A stretch of 64,000 nucleotides of DNA from contig OZ020599.1 of assembly GCA_963971535.1 (NCBI GenBank), forward strand, positions 96,787,776 to 96,851,775. The letters are read 5' to 3'. The stretch comes from Notolepis coatsorum. Taxonomy: Eukaryota > Chordata > Actinopteri > Aulopiformes > Paralepididae. This document shows, in pieces, positions 41,625 to 52,532 of the stretch; positions within the stretch are counted from its first letter, which is position 1, and each line of letters opens with the position of its first letter. The position numbers and the translations under genes are program-made. The notes under the pieces are model-generated. The model was not told the origin of the DNA and did not search any database. It worked only from the letters and a program-made list of their open reading frames with translations.

Positions 41625-41701
41625 TGATTTAACTACTGCAGCTCTCTCGGATTGAAAATATGTGGATTATGGCTTGTTCAATATCGTCTATGTTTGAATG
41701 A

Positions 41702-41850
41702 ATGAATGAATGAGAACTTTATTAACAGATTGCAGAATGGGTACAATACAGTACAGCTCAATACACACAATTGTTAAGGGGATGCAGACCAGAGAAAGAC
41801 GTTTGTCTTGTTTACATCAGGGTCCCAGATTTTTGATTCATATCGATAGT
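41702..41850 (-). repeat. LINE family 1 3'-UTR fragment
   Basis: Tail AATGAATGAATGAATGAG, then GATTGCAGAATGGGTACAAT and GGGGATGCAGACCAGAGAAA: reverse complement of the LINE tail at 61380-61520. Confidence 0.75.
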
Positions 41851-42439
41851 TTAATAGCTAGCCTTGGCTCGTTTAACAATATGCAAAATATGTGTACAGC
41901 CCTGTACTCATACTGAAGTTATTCTTGGTATATAATAGGTCTGATTGTGTAACGAATCGATTCCACGTCGCGCTGTGTGTGAGAGAGAGAAGGAGAGAGG
42001 GAGAGATCTGCCTGTGTTTGTAGACGGGCGAGTTTTGTTTCTAACTTTTCTATTTATATATTGTGTTTCAAGTTGTGAATTAGAGTCTAGACTATACTTT
42101 ATTTGACTGGTTGTGTGTTGTTGTAGTAACAGCTGAGCGACTCGTTCATAAGAGCCGATTCATTGCCGTGAGCGTGAGTCGAATCGCTCACGTCTTGCCA
42201 TGAGTGTTGTGTGGTACTGTACTGTACATGTTTGCATTTTGCAAAATGTTTGGTATAGCGCCCCTAGTGGCGAAGTACCCACCGGCCGCCACTGGCTCTA
42301 TCTCCCGAGCCACTGTCGCCCCAAACATCAAACAGCCAACTAACTTGTATAGTGAAGTCACTACCCGGCCTCTGTGGATTACCACACTGGCCTCCAGACA
42401 CATTAATAGTGTGTGTTGTAAAAGTCCAGAGATAGTACT

Positions 42440-42640
42440 GTCACCCTGTGCTCAGTGATGCAGTGATGCATTGTAAAGTCTGATGGCTGTCGGAATGAAG
42501 GACGTCCTGTGCCGTTCAGTGCTACAGTACATCTTGGGAGTCTGAACGTGCTCCTTCTGTCAGCCAAGTCTGTGTATAGTGGGTGGGAGGGGTTGTCCCT
42601 GATGGCATGGGTATTGGTTGCTACACAGTATGTCAACCAA
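42440..42640 (-). pseudogene. LINE C-terminal remnant
   Basis: Minus strand reads RDNPSHPLYTDL and, in a shifted frame, a PSFRQPSDF-like end; CTGTGCTCAGTGATGCAGT recurs at 63980-64000. Decayed Rex1/CR1-group LINE 3' end. Confidence 0.6.
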
Positions 42641-42683
42641 TCAGTGTTTCCCCTGTTGATTGTGCATGGGTTTCACACATGTG

Positions 42684-42742
42684 CGTGCACACATGCACAC
42701 ACACGCAAACACACACAAACACACACAGACATACACACACAG
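42684..42742. repeat. CA-rich microsatellite
   Basis: Imperfect (CA)n with ACACAAAC variants. Confidence 0.85.
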
Positions 42743-43079
42743 ATGATTTCACAGCAGCGTTGCAAAATATTCAGCAGTGGCACTGGTGACACATGAGGGG
42801 AAACACTGTCAATGTGTTGTCAATGGTCAATTGCACTGCTGCTGTTTCTAGTGTAGAACATTAATTCAATGAGAAGTTTTTGAATGGATAGCCCCTTGAG
42901 ATGTAGCATGTCATTTTCAAGGGTAAAACACATCGCAAATACACAGATGATAATACACAGATACAGATAATAATACACAGATACAGATAATAATACACAG
43001 ATACAGACAGCCCACCCTCTCTCACCCACACCCCCAGCCCTCAGCTGTTGTACAAGAAACATTGGCTACAATGACCAAA

Positions 43080-44220
43080 ACAACGAATCAATTACATTCA
43101 CATAAGGAGCAATCAAACAACTAAACACAAATAAACTGAAGAATGTAAGTATGCACTCATTAAAAGCACAAACTGGTTGTTTGTCCTGAAGCAGTGCAAA
43201 AGAGGTAATAGATCTCAGAGAAAAATATTATTCCAGTCGGATGGAGTTTTGTATTGGAATGACCTGCGTTTGACTGATTTGAAAAAAATTGATATTGCAT
43301 CTGTCTGAGTGGATCTACTGTACATGGAGCCAAAAACGGTTTCAAGTAAGAAGGACAATTTAAATAAACACATTTGAAGATGAACCAAACCCAGTGAAAC
43401 TGTCTTCTACTGTATATTTAGGCTGCGACCAATTAAGCGATTCATACATGAAACAATAGTGAGTTCTATATGGACACCTCAAAACACATCTACATCTGAA
43501 TCATAATATACACCATTAAGGGGCCTAAGATACGTGTCCGAGGTGTTCTGATAGACAATGTCAGCATGATCAATAGTAGGTAGTATCGACTGAGAAATTC
43601 CTCTTCTAACTTGAAATGTAAAACAATTAATTGAGCTGTGGGAGTGCAAGAAGGATTAAACAGCGGTTGAGTTCTTTCCTTTACTTCCCAACATACATTT
43701 ACATACATGCATAGAGTGCAGAGACGTTGACGTTAGTAGTAGTAGTGGTGACAGCAGCCAGCTGACAGCTGACATATGTACACAATAACACCCCCCCCCC
43801 GTTTCCCAGAATCCCGAGTGTTAAAGGAGCCCTCCCTCCGCTCCTAAAGTCCAGTGAATGTCTGCACCATTGTGCGTGATGAGTCACCACAGAGCGATGA
43901 AGTGAACTCAGAAAACCTTATGTTATCTTTATAATAAAATCAACAACAAAGTCCAAGATATTTCAATGAATCAACTTTCTCAAGGGACGACCCATCATCA
44001 AGAGTAATGGAAGGGATATGAGAGCGTGGTGCCAAACACCATGTTGCAGGACTTCTTCCTATTCAAGTACGTTGGTAAGAAACCATTTTTTGGACCAAGT
44101 TAAAATCGAACTGTAAAGAATTCTGGATTTGTAGTACATCAGAATTAGACGTGTAAATAACAGTGTCATCAGCATTAACGATGAACAAGACAATTTGAGA
44201 AAATATTATTTGAGGGAAGT
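43080..44220 (-). pseudogene. Decayed LINE, C-terminal half of RT and 3' part
   Basis: Minus-strand translation shows VLFIVNADDTVIYTS (RT catalytic core), then DDGSSLEKVDSLKYLG, with stops and frameshifts. A C-terminal-like stretch is near 43200-43330. It begins at 44220 exactly where the fragment at 55216-55700 stops (GVPQGFTLGPLLSSICIN), so both belong to one LINE split by later insertions. Confidence 0.75.
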
Positions 44221-44222
44221 CA

Positions 44223-44571
44223 TTAACCCTTTCACTGCAAAAATACAGAAGGTTAACCCTTTCACTGCCACACTACAGACGGTTAACCGTGTAGTGTGGT
44301 AGTGAAAGGTTAACCGTCTGTTGCGTGGTAGTGAAAGGTTAACCGTGTAGTGTGGTAGTGAAAGGTTAACCTTCTGTAGTGTGGTAGTGAAAGGTTAACC
44401 GCGTAGTGTGGTAGTGAAAGGTTAACCGTCTGTAGTGTGGTGGTGAAAGGTTAACCGTGTAGTGTGGTAGTGAAAGGTTAACCTTCTGTAGTGTGGTAGT
44501 GAAAGGTTAACCTTCTGTAGTGTGGTAGTGAAAGGGTTAACCGTCTGTAGTGTGGTAGTGAAAGGGTTAAC
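44223..44571. repeat. TTAA-bounded palindromic repeat, locus 3 (left part)
   Basis: Two forward units (TTAACCCTTTCACTGCCACA...), then about ten reverse units of 27-30 bp (TTAACCTTCTGTAGTGTGGT plus AGTGAAAGG). The array continues at 51911-51997 after the DIRS element and ends GTGAAAGGGTTAA. Confidence 0.9.
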
Positions 44572-45155
44572 GTAAGGTTATGTATATAACCTAGTTATAT
44601 GAGTACTGGCTAAGCGTCCCGCTCTTAAAGCCTATCGAGATATACCTCATCTCATGTACCTATTGTACTCCATCAACGAAAAAACACATACACCTACACC
44701 TGCCGGGTCCCGCCCCTATGGAGGCGTAGCCTATAAGACAGTGGGCCTGGTCACCAAACACTCTTCCTCGCCAAAAATCCTGTTTCCAGTAAAAGATCCC
44801 TCAAAAGGGAACTCAGGGCCGCTTAAGAGCGGGATGCTTAGCCAGTACTCATATAACTAGGTTATATACATAACCTTACGTTATATTATCGTACTTGGCC
44901 ATCGCGTCCCGCTCTTAAAGCCTATCGAGATATGGGTTAGAGCGGACGCGAGGCCCGACAGATGCACCCCCTGAGGACCCGTAAGCCCACATCAAGGGGT
45001 TTGGGGAGCCCCATCACCCCATCCTTCCTAATGAAGGGGGGGCGCAGTCAACTCCACCTGAGTGCGAGCAAGAGGGAACTAGAACCCCTTGAACACACAG
45101 CACAGGCGGAACCACGTGTGACCTACACACTGTGGCCCATACCCACACACTCCTG

Positions 45156-46970
45156 CTACCCTACCAAAGGACGGGAAGCAGGAAAGGCCACAGACCCCAG
45201 AACCACCTGGGAGACAGAACCCCCGGTCATGTCCATGAGGTAGGGATGTCCCGATCGCCTTTTTTTGCTTCCGATCCGATCCCGAGCATGTGATTTTAAA
45301 TATCTATCGATCCGATCGTTTCCGATCCGATCTTTCACATTAGTAATCAATTTTGACGCATTTTTGTCAGAAACTGGCAGAGCGAGACAAGCCCATCTGT
45401 TGCTTATAATAGTCCGGGGCGCGAGAGCGGAGGCTTTTGTTATTACATTCACCCTGAGAAATGTGCTTCTGCTTCATATGAGAAATATTAAAAGTTTCAA
45501 TATATGTTTGCACATTAGTATACATTCAGTGTTCGACTTACGTAATGGTCCATTCTGGTCTGAAACGCCGACGATAAACCTCAGTCACGTAACGTTATCC
45601 TCCAGGTGAAAATTTAGTCTGAAAACTTCGCCTCCAGCCTGCTGCTTCATGAGTTTTTCCTCCACGCGGAATCTCCTCCTTGCAAACATTGCAACTGGCT
45701 TGACTTTCTTTTAAAATGCTTAGTTCCAAACCTCTGACATTAAGTCTAGCTGCTCAAGTCAGTGGATATTAACCGTGTTTCGGGAGCGACGTGTTGTTGT
45801 TGTGGTCGCGTGTAGCGTGTAGCGTCTAAATTAAAGGGAATGTTTGTTGCAACGGTGAAAATTAAAGGGGAATGTGTTTGTTGTGGATAATTATTCTGCT
45901 CTGTGTGACAATAAATACATTAATGATGATATATTATATGTACTTTAAAACCAAAACTAAGGCCTCCGTATGAGTTTAAGACGTGGACATGGTCATGTTT
46001 GTTGAATAAAATTTTTCTTTTTTTGACTGCCGATTTTTATTATTATTTTTTCCCGATCCCCGATACTCTGAAAAGCACGTGATCGACGCCGATTCCGATC
46101 ACGTGATCGGATCGGGACATCCCTAGGTAAAACCTTACAAAGGGGCCCGGGGAGGACCATGAAGCTGCAGCACAGATGTCCTCCACCGAGGCCCCACCCA
46201 GGAGAGCGGCAGAGGCAGCCATCCCACGAGTGGAGTGCACCCTGACGCCCCCAGGGGGATCCTGCCCAGCCAACGTGTAGCAGAGGGCAATGCCCTCGCA
46301 CAACCAATGGGACAGGCGCTGTTTCGTGAGGAGGCGGATGAAACGCCTGAACCACAATATCCCTGGAGCGGAAGAACTCCGGATATTTACAGGCACGAAG
46401 GCAGGATTAGGCCGCAGAGTGGCACCGCAATCGGAACGAAAGACAGTCACTCTGGTCGTACCGAGAGAGCACAAAGCACACCCACGCATTCAGCGGAGGT
46501 GACGGCCAGCAAGAACGCGGTCTTGAACGACAGCTGTTCCAACGGCGCTTGCTCAAGAGGCTCAAACGGGGCCAAGGACAACCGACCGAGGACCAATTGA
46601 AGATCCCAACTCGGAGCCAAAGAGCGTTGCACCGGCTTAACGCGTCGAGCGCCAAGCAGGAAACGCTTCACAAGAGGGTGGCTGAACAAGACATCCCCCT
46701 CAAATCCCTCATGATAGGAGGATATAGCTGCTGCATATACCCTCACCGTCAAAGCCGACAGTCTATCAAGGAGAGACTGGAGGTAACTAAGGACAGCATC
46801 CAGGGGGCAGAAGACTGGGTCCCGGCCCCCCGCCTTACACCACACTTGGAACATACGCCATCTGCCCGCGTAAAGCGCGACAGTGGAGGGAGCATGCGCA
46901 TTCCGGATGGTATCACCATCAGGATCAAGAACCTGCGCCCCTCAACGTACCCGTCCCAACAACTGACCTA
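45156..46970 (-). pseudogene. DIRS tyrosine recombinase, split and frameshifted
   Basis: Pieces in order: RDPVFCPLDAVLSYLQSLLD and LTVRVYAAAISSYHEG (core-binding), LAVTSAECVGVLCALSV (box A), HSTRGMAASAALLGGASVED and ICAAASWSSPGPFVRFYL (box B with H-S-T-R and the tyrosine in RFYL), then MDMTGGSVSQVVLGSVAF after the inserted MITE (45242-46124). At the box A position where I would expect the catalytic arginine there is a cysteine (AECVG). Frameshifts near 46447-46489. Inactive. Confidence 0.88.
45242..46124. mobile_element. MITE inserted in the DIRS recombinase gene
   Basis: 883 bp with inverted ends AGGGATGTCCCGATC. AGGT stands on both sides (45238-45241, 46125-46128). Removing one copy restores the codons F-Y-L-M of the recombinase. 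Ends resemble the hAT-like element at 17365, but the duplication is 4 bp or less rather than 8. Confidence 0.85.
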
Positions 46971-47300
46971 ACAGATGTATGGGGAAGAATCCCAGGCGGC
47001 ACGGCATCGGTCCCAGACCTGCCTGGCTATGTCTGGACGTAACCCCCACCCGTCAGGATGAAGACCGCCCCGCGACAGTACACCTGTACCCACATTCACC
47101 CTGCCGGGGATGTGGGGAGCCCTCAGGCCGCGCAGATGGAGGACGCCCATAGCCAGCCGCCCGCCGCCTGGTGACTGGGAAGAGGAGTACTCTACTTCCA
47201 GTCTACAGCAAACCCCAGGTTGGTAGGGACCTGCCTGGTACGAGACCCGACGATCCACCTTGACCGCGAAGGACCAGAACGTCGTCAGGGCAGAATACAC
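46968..47300 (-). pseudogene. DIRS RNase H region
   Basis: HIPGRVNVGTGVLSRGGLHP and DIARQVWDRC match the end of the DIRS RNase H domain (IPG.vN..AD.LSR). Upstream frames broken. Confidence 0.8.
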
Positions 47301-47468
47301 TTCGTAACCCCTGACGACGCAGAGGCCCCAGTGCGGCCTCCACGCACTTGGTGAAGATGCGGGGAGCCAGAGAAAACCGAACGGCAGCCTCTGGTACTCA
47401 TACGCTAACCCTGCAAAGGAAGCGTAGGTAAGCCCTAGGATGGAAGATCGGAGATGCGAAAACGCATC

Positions 47469-48106
47469 CTACAGGTCTATGGAGGAGAACCAGACCCCCA
47501 CCTGACAGTGTTCAACAGGTAGGAGACGATCCAAAAAATGCTGAACCTTCCCATGGGACAGGTCCAGCATGTGTCTGACACCCCCCCCCTCCCGATTTCT
47601 CAGGCACCAGAGAACACCGGGAGGAGAACGCCACAACGATGGCTTGCTTCGTCCACAGAGATTGGATCTCATTGACCAGAGCTGTCACTGCTGGTGACCC
47701 TGACAATAGGGTCTGTACCAAACCCGAAAACGGGTGGGGTTGTGTAAACACAAGTCCCCGCCTCAGCATTCTCTCCATCCACCTCGACATATGGTACTGC
47801 CGTAGTCATATGTGATGACACTCCCAACGCACCCGCCGCCATGTGGCGCAGGTCCGCCAGGAACTGTAGATAGTTGGCCCGGTCCCACCCGCTGTGCGTA
47901 GCCAACCCTGGACCCTTGCGAGCAGAGCGTTCCGTGGAGTCGGGTCGGAACCTGACACTACCCACGAGGCAATCACACCCAAGGGGGGACCCCGACAGAA
48001 AGGGCCGGTTTGATACGGGGGAAGCTGACATCAATCTAGGTGACAAAAGCCCCCCCACTGAACACCCCTCCAGAACATGCTGAGGAGTTGTTCTGCAGCC
48101 GGACAT
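47469..48106 (-). pseudogene. DIRS gag-RT junction and reverse transcriptase remnant
   Basis: RHMLDLSHGKVQHFLDRLLP and VGVWFSSIDL correspond to DIRS RT motifs (rpILDLRgLN..., WftSIDLKDAY). Upstream open frames (48106-47669) look like gag-RT linker but are shifted. Non-functional. Confidence 0.7.
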
Positions 48107-50242
48107 GCAAGGTGTGAGGACCCCATGGGTTCCTACACACCGTAGCCCTGCAGTGATATTACTACCACCTAAATCACGCGCACCTCTTCATTTCAGACCA
48201 CTGCCGATCTCGCGGGAGTGGGAGGTACCAACATGATACCTGGCCTGGCGAAGGCGAGGCCGGGGAAGCCCGCACTGTGTGCCTCAAAAGGTTTCGAGCC
48301 CCCCTGCTGACAACACTTATAGTTGACAGACGTAACGCCAGGCTCAACCAACACAGCTTATGGTGTGGGAGCCGCTTGACAGCACAACATTCTCACGGAC
48401 AGACCCAGGCTCAGCCATCAACTGGGTGTCAGCCCCTGTCCCCATGAGAAGCGAAAAGTGGGGCCGCCCGCGCTTCAACGAAGGCACGCGGCCCGCAGCC
48501 AAAGGAAACAATCAGAGCCCCCTTTTTCCGCTGGTGTTGGGGGAGGGAGTGATCGGAGAGCGGGCTGCTCGCGGCAGGACGGCGACGGCTTGTTGTTCAA
48601 GCCGAGCCCATCCAACATGGCCGATCCCTCGGCCGCCAAGGCTGTCGGCCTTGTGGACACCTGTCGAATCAACGCCCAGGATACCTCTGGCGGGGGAAAC
48701 ATGGCCGCCTGTTGAGGGCCTCGTCATCGCCGCTGACGAGGCCGTGCTCTCTCTTCTTCTGGCTGCGCGGTGTGAGGCGGTGTGGGGCCTAGGACAATAC
48801 CGCCCGCGCTCCAGCAGAAGACCAAAATCCCCTGCGGAGAGGGGAACCCTGAGCGGTTATAGCTTGCGGCTAGGTCAAAGCTAATAACGTCAACAACCTC
48901 GCGCGATGTGTCGACGTCGGCTGGCCCTCAAGGCCCCGCCACCAGACACCATTTTTTTGATAGAAAAAACAGCAATTCGAACACAGTTCTAATCGCTGCC
49001 AATTCCATACCGTGGCGGTACAGGCTTTAGCAGCCCACCAGCCACTCGCCAAGCCGACCCACCCATGGCGTCGGCCGGGCGGGGCACTGTTTCAATATGT
49101 CAATATGCAAACAGCAACCTCCACTGTGGTGTGCACCATGAAGGGGTTAAATGAATAAAAGAACTAACACCACAAAATACTGTAGAATGAGCAAGCCCAT
49201 ATACACAACGTTAAGGGGAGGCGGACCAGAGAGAACCAGTCCCGCATTAATTCAAAATATTCACAACAGCACACCAGCCCCAGCTTAGCCCATTTACCAA
49301 AAAAGGTAAACAAAGCCCCCCCCCCGCACTACTCCCCCAATAGACACCGATTGACCGTCAGCATGAATGGTTGAGAGAAGAGAAAGCTGTAGCATAGACA
49401 GACCTTCTCATAGCAGAGAGACAGAACAAAACAGTAGCCCACTACACTACTATAGCATAGCGTTCAACGCTACTATGGACAGAAAACAGTCAGCTGAGCC
49501 ACAACACGGGCCGCCGTTAAGTCCCATCCTGCAGTAGTATAGCTCTACTGCTACCCGCCGAGCCTCAAGCATCGGCTCCCAGGTGGGAACACCGTTCAAC
49601 AAACCCCACCGGGACACAGGAGTAACGCTACCTGGCTAGGCTACCTAGCCACGGCCTACCCTGTTGTCAACCCATTTACCCGTAAAAAGGTAAATAGGAC
49701 TCAGCAAAACCCCCACATCAGCTACCGACTGACCTTCATTGATGAACCGAGCAAGAGGAGGGAAAAGCGACAACATCCCACGGCGGAGACATTAGAACAG
49801 CGTAGCAGTAGTGTTAGCATGTAGCATTAGCATTAGCATGTAGCGTTAGCATTAGTTGTTTAACAGCACGGAGCACGCTTCCAGGACCGTTTGGAACCCG
49901 TTCACTGCAGTGAAACGTCCACCAAACCATCCCGCCCCTGGCGCCGACACACAACATGGTTGTGTAACAAAACAACCCAGCATTACTAACACTAATACCC
50001 ATGCCTGATGACACAGGGCCTACCTGTGTACAAGCCGGCCCGATAGCCAACCTTGCACGCTGCTCCTGGATCTGCTGTCACCAGACGAGGAAACATCAGA
50101 ATAGGCCCGACGTGTCGCTGAAACATGCCCCGAAGATTCCAGGGGTAAGCAAACTTTCAACATTACGCAATTTCTCATAATCTTTTCATAACAACTAGTT
50201 TACATAAGGTGCACTGCGACCGTTATGATGGAAACGAAAATA
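48107..50242 (-). pseudogene. DIRS gag and 5' region, decayed
   Basis: No intact frame. Minus strand gives proline- and serine-rich pieces (for example SWALIRQVSTRPTALAAEG) consistent with a DIRS gag. Contains reiterated TAGCATTAGCATG near 49810-49855 and no host gene. Confidence 0.55.
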
Positions 50243-50280
50243 GAGGAAGAGTGTTTGGTGACCAGGCCTACTGTCTTATA

Positions 50281-51777
50281 CATTTACATTTACATTTAGT
50301 CATTTAGCTGACGCTTTTATCCAAAGCGACTTACAAGTTCTGTGCGACAAGACAGCAAGAAGGGTATAACTCTATCAGCTGAGTAACAATGTTCATCAAA
50401 GTGTTGCGTGTTACAGTGTAGGTTAGTTTATTAGGACAAGTGCATGACATTAAGGTTAGTCGGGGTTAGATTTTTTATTTATTTTTTTTATTATCATTTC
50501 AGATAATGGTTGAAGAAGTGAGTCTTTAGTCGACGGCGAAAGATTGGACGGGATTCGGCTGTCCTAACTGGGATGGGTAGTTCATTCCACCATTGTGGGG
50601 CAAGGACTGAGAATAGGCGGCTTCTCTTTGATGACCCTCCGGGAGCTTGGATAGGAGTAGATCTGAGGCGGCCAGAAGATGCAGAGCGTAGGGGTCTTGA
50701 GGGTGTGTAGTTAGAGACCATTGACCGGAGGTAGGCGGGAGCGGTTCCCTTTGCCGCACGGTATGCTAGGTCGAGGGCCTTGAAACGGATACGTGCAGCA
50801 ATGGGGAGCCAGTGCAGGTCCCTAAGAAGTGGGGTGACATGGGCCGACTTCGGTAGGTTTGAGATCAGGCGGGCCGCTGCATTTTGAATGAGTTGAAGAG
50901 GCTTGGTGGCAGTGGCCGGGAGGCCAGCTAGCAGTGCGTTGCAGTAGTCGAGGCGGGAGATGACTGTTGATTGGACGAGGAGTTGGGTGGCTTCTTTTGT
51001 CAGGAAGGGGCGTATCCTTCTGACGTTGCTCAGGAGGAATCGGCAGGTTCTGGTTGTCGCTGCGATGTGAGCAGAGAAGTTCAACTGGTCGTCGAGGACA
51101 ACACCAAGGTTCTTGGCGGTCGGCGACGCGGTCACAGCTGCATTCTCGACTGTGATGGAGAGGTCGGTCAGGGGGGAGGATTTGGCCGGCAGGTGGAGCA
51201 ATTCTGTTTTGCTTAGGTTCAGTTTGAGGTGGTTGGTCGTCATCCAGGCGGAGATGTCGGACAGACAGGCCGAGATCCGCTCAGAGACGTGGATATCTGA
51301 GGGAGGGAAGGAGAGGAAGAGTTGAGTATCATCGGCATAACAATGATATGAGAAGCCATGAGACGTGATAATGTTACCCAGTGATTTAGTGTAGAGGGAG
51401 AAGAGAAGGGGTCCTAGGACCGAGCCCTGGGGGACACCCGTCCGGAGGAGGCGGGTGGCCGACAGAGTCCCTCTCCATGACACTTGGTAGGAGCGGTCAT
51501 TGAGGTATGATGTCAGCCATGTCAGCGCAGATCCAGCCACTCCCATTCCTGCGAGGGCCGCGAGGAGGATCTGATGGTTGACTGTGTCGAAGGCTGCAGA
51601 TAGATCTAGGAGAATCAGGACAGAGGAGAGGCCTTTCGCTTTTGCTAAGTGAAGTGCCTCTGTGACCGCAATGAGGGCCGTTTCTGTGGAGTGGCCAGTC
51701 CGGAAGCCAGACTGATTGGGGTCTAGGAGGTCATTCTGTAAGAGATAAGCAGTAAGTTGGTTGGATACAGCACGTAT
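50281..51777 (-). mobile_element. 5'-truncated L2-type LINE inside the DIRS terminal repeat
   Basis: 3' end CTTTGGATAAAAGCGTCAGC then TAAATGACTAAATGTAAATG, the tail of fish L2 elements. Insertion removed about 10 bp of the DIRS repeat (GGCTACGCCT in the other copy), with no target duplication. Confidence 0.9.
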
Positions 51778-51846
51778 CCATAGGGGCGGGACCCGGCAGG
51801 TGTAGGTGTACGTGTTTTTTTCGTTGATGGAGTACAATAGGTACAT
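50494..51846 (-). CDS. L2 reverse transcriptase, fused to DIRS repeat sequence
   Basis: A 450-codon frame. The first ~24 codons are DIRS terminal-repeat sequence. From RAVSNQLTAYLLQNDLLDPN on it is L2 RT: QSGFRTGHSTETALIAVTEA, ILLDLSAAFDTVNHQIL, GVPQGSVLGPLLFSLYTKSL, catalytic YADDTQLFLSF, and the C-terminal PRLRSASSGRLRS-like region. Endonuclease and RT N-terminus are missing. The join is accidental but leaves an intact frame. Confidence 0.9.
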   Translation of the reverse strand: MYLLYSINEKNTYTYTCRVPPLWIRAVSNQLTAYLLQNDLLDPNQSGFRTGHSTETALIAVTEALHLAKAKGLSSVLILLDLSAAFDTVNHQILLAALAGMGVAGSALTWLTSYLNDRSYQVSWRGTLSATRLLRTGVPQGSVLGPLLFSLYTKSLGNIITSHGFSYHCYADDTQLFLSFPPSDIHVSERISACLSDISAWMTTNHLKLNLSKTELLHLPAKSSPLTDLSITVENAAVTASPTAKNLGVVLDDQLNFSAHIAATTRTCRFLLSNVRRIRPFLTKEATQLLVQSTVISRLDYCNALLAGLPATATKPLQLIQNAAARLISNLPKSAHVTPLLRDLHWLPIAARIRFKALDLAYRAAKGTAPAYLRSMVSNYTPSRPLRSASSGRLRSTPIQAPGGSSKRSRLFSVLAPQWWNELPIPVRTAESRPIFRRRLKTHFFNHYLK

Positions 51847-51910
51847 GAGATGAGGTATATCTCGATAGGCTTTAAGAGCGGGACGCGATGGCCAAGTACG
51901 ATAATATAAC

Positions 51911-51997
51911 CTTCTGTAGTGTGGTAGTGAAAGGTTAACCGTCTGTAGTGTGGTAGTGAAAGGTTACTCTTCTGTAGTGTGGTAGTGAAAGGGTTAA
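51911..51997. repeat. TTAA-bounded palindromic repeat, locus 3 (right part)
   Basis: Resumes CTTCTGTAGTGTGGTAGTGA after the DIRS element; joined to GGTTAAC at 44571 it forms a regular unit. Ends GTGAAAGGGTTAA. Confidence 0.88.
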
Positions 51998-52390
51998 AGG
52001 TGCTGTATTCCACATTATACAACGGCATGCAAATTTCTCGATTCTGATTGGCCATTTACACGTCTTTATTGGCAACAATCCACGGTCCTGGGCTCAGGAC
52101 CCGCCCACAACCGAATCACATATCACTCCCCGGCTCACTCCGGGAGAAAACAAGATCGCGGACAACAAATGGTTATGTTGAAAGCACCATAACGACTAAA
52201 TATGAAGCGATTCTGTCAAGGGGAATGTGTTAGTCCTTTAAACAATGTTGGATGATGTAATTGATGGGTCTTGAGTCAATCTAGAACAAAAGAAAAATCG
52301 CGGATTGATTGATTGATTAATTGATTGATTTAAATTTCTTCCTTCCTACTTTCTACTGACTGCAGCGTTCTCTCTCACACTGTCCGACGC
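51998..52390. other. Stretch with no recognisable feature
   Basis: Unique-looking sequence with CTGATTGGCC words and a GATTGATTGATT run at ~52302-52330. Confidence 0.35.
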
Positions 52391-52395
52391 TGGCG

Positions 52396-52413
52396 TACCC
52401 ACAAACACACACA

Positions 52414-52452
<39 letters not shown>

Positions 52453-52532
52453 ACACACACGCACGCACACACACACACACACACTGTGACACACACACAC
52501 ACACACACACGCACACACACACACACACACAC
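52396..52532. repeat. (CA)n microsatellite
   Basis: Interrupted CA dinucleotide array. Confidence 0.95.

Larger units (their letters stand above)
38113..41695 (-). mobile_element. Near-complete LINE (endonuclease plus RT)
   Basis: Minus-strand non-LTR retrotransposon of the jockey superfamily (CR1/L2/Rex1/I group; exact clade uncertain). The 3' tail at 38113 reads GAACTTGAACTTGAACTT. The coding region spans 41624-38624, broken once at a C14 homopolymer (40041-40054). In sense orientation within the asic1 intron. Confidence 0.9.
28414..42294. mobile_element. hAT-like element expanded to 13.9 kb by nested insertions
   Basis: Left end CAGTGGCGGCTCTACCACTA plus GGGGCGC; right end (reverse complement) CAGTGGCGGCCGGTGGGTAC...CCACTAGGGGCGC. 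A perfect 8-bp duplication, GCTCTATC, flanks at 28406-28413 and 42295-42302. The interrupted outer repeat is continuous across it. Own sequence is about 28414-28551, 37092-38112 and 41850-42294. The rest is the BEL element, the EN-RT LINE and a LINE tail. No transposase seen. Confidence 0.85.
44572..51910 (-). mobile_element. DIRS-type tyrosine-recombinase retrotransposon with nested L2 and MITE
   Basis: Inverted terminal repeats: 44572-44770 pairs with 50243-50280 plus 51778-51910 (CCCGCTCTTAAAGCCTATCG; CATCTCATGTACCTATTGTA). An internal complementary region at about 44815-44935 joins complements of both outer ends, the DIRS circular-junction design. Minus-strand coding: gag remnant (~48.9-48.1 kb), RT (~47.7 kb), RNase H (~47.2 kb), tyrosine recombinase (~46.9-45.15 kb). 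Without inserts it is ~5 kb. There is no target duplication; the flanks join exactly as repeat DNA. Confidence 0.93.

Noticed and set aside
43790-43800. Poly-C runs as regulatory G-quadruplex sites
   Set aside because: Several short C or G runs exist (for example 26317, 40041, 61062), but nothing links them to promoters.
46549-46971. 140-codon plus-strand frame opposite the DIRS recombinase
   Set aside because: A shadow of the recombinase on the other strand.
48360-48884. 174-codon plus-strand open frame
   Set aside because: Antisense to the DIRS gag region, GC-rich, no domain. A shadow frame.
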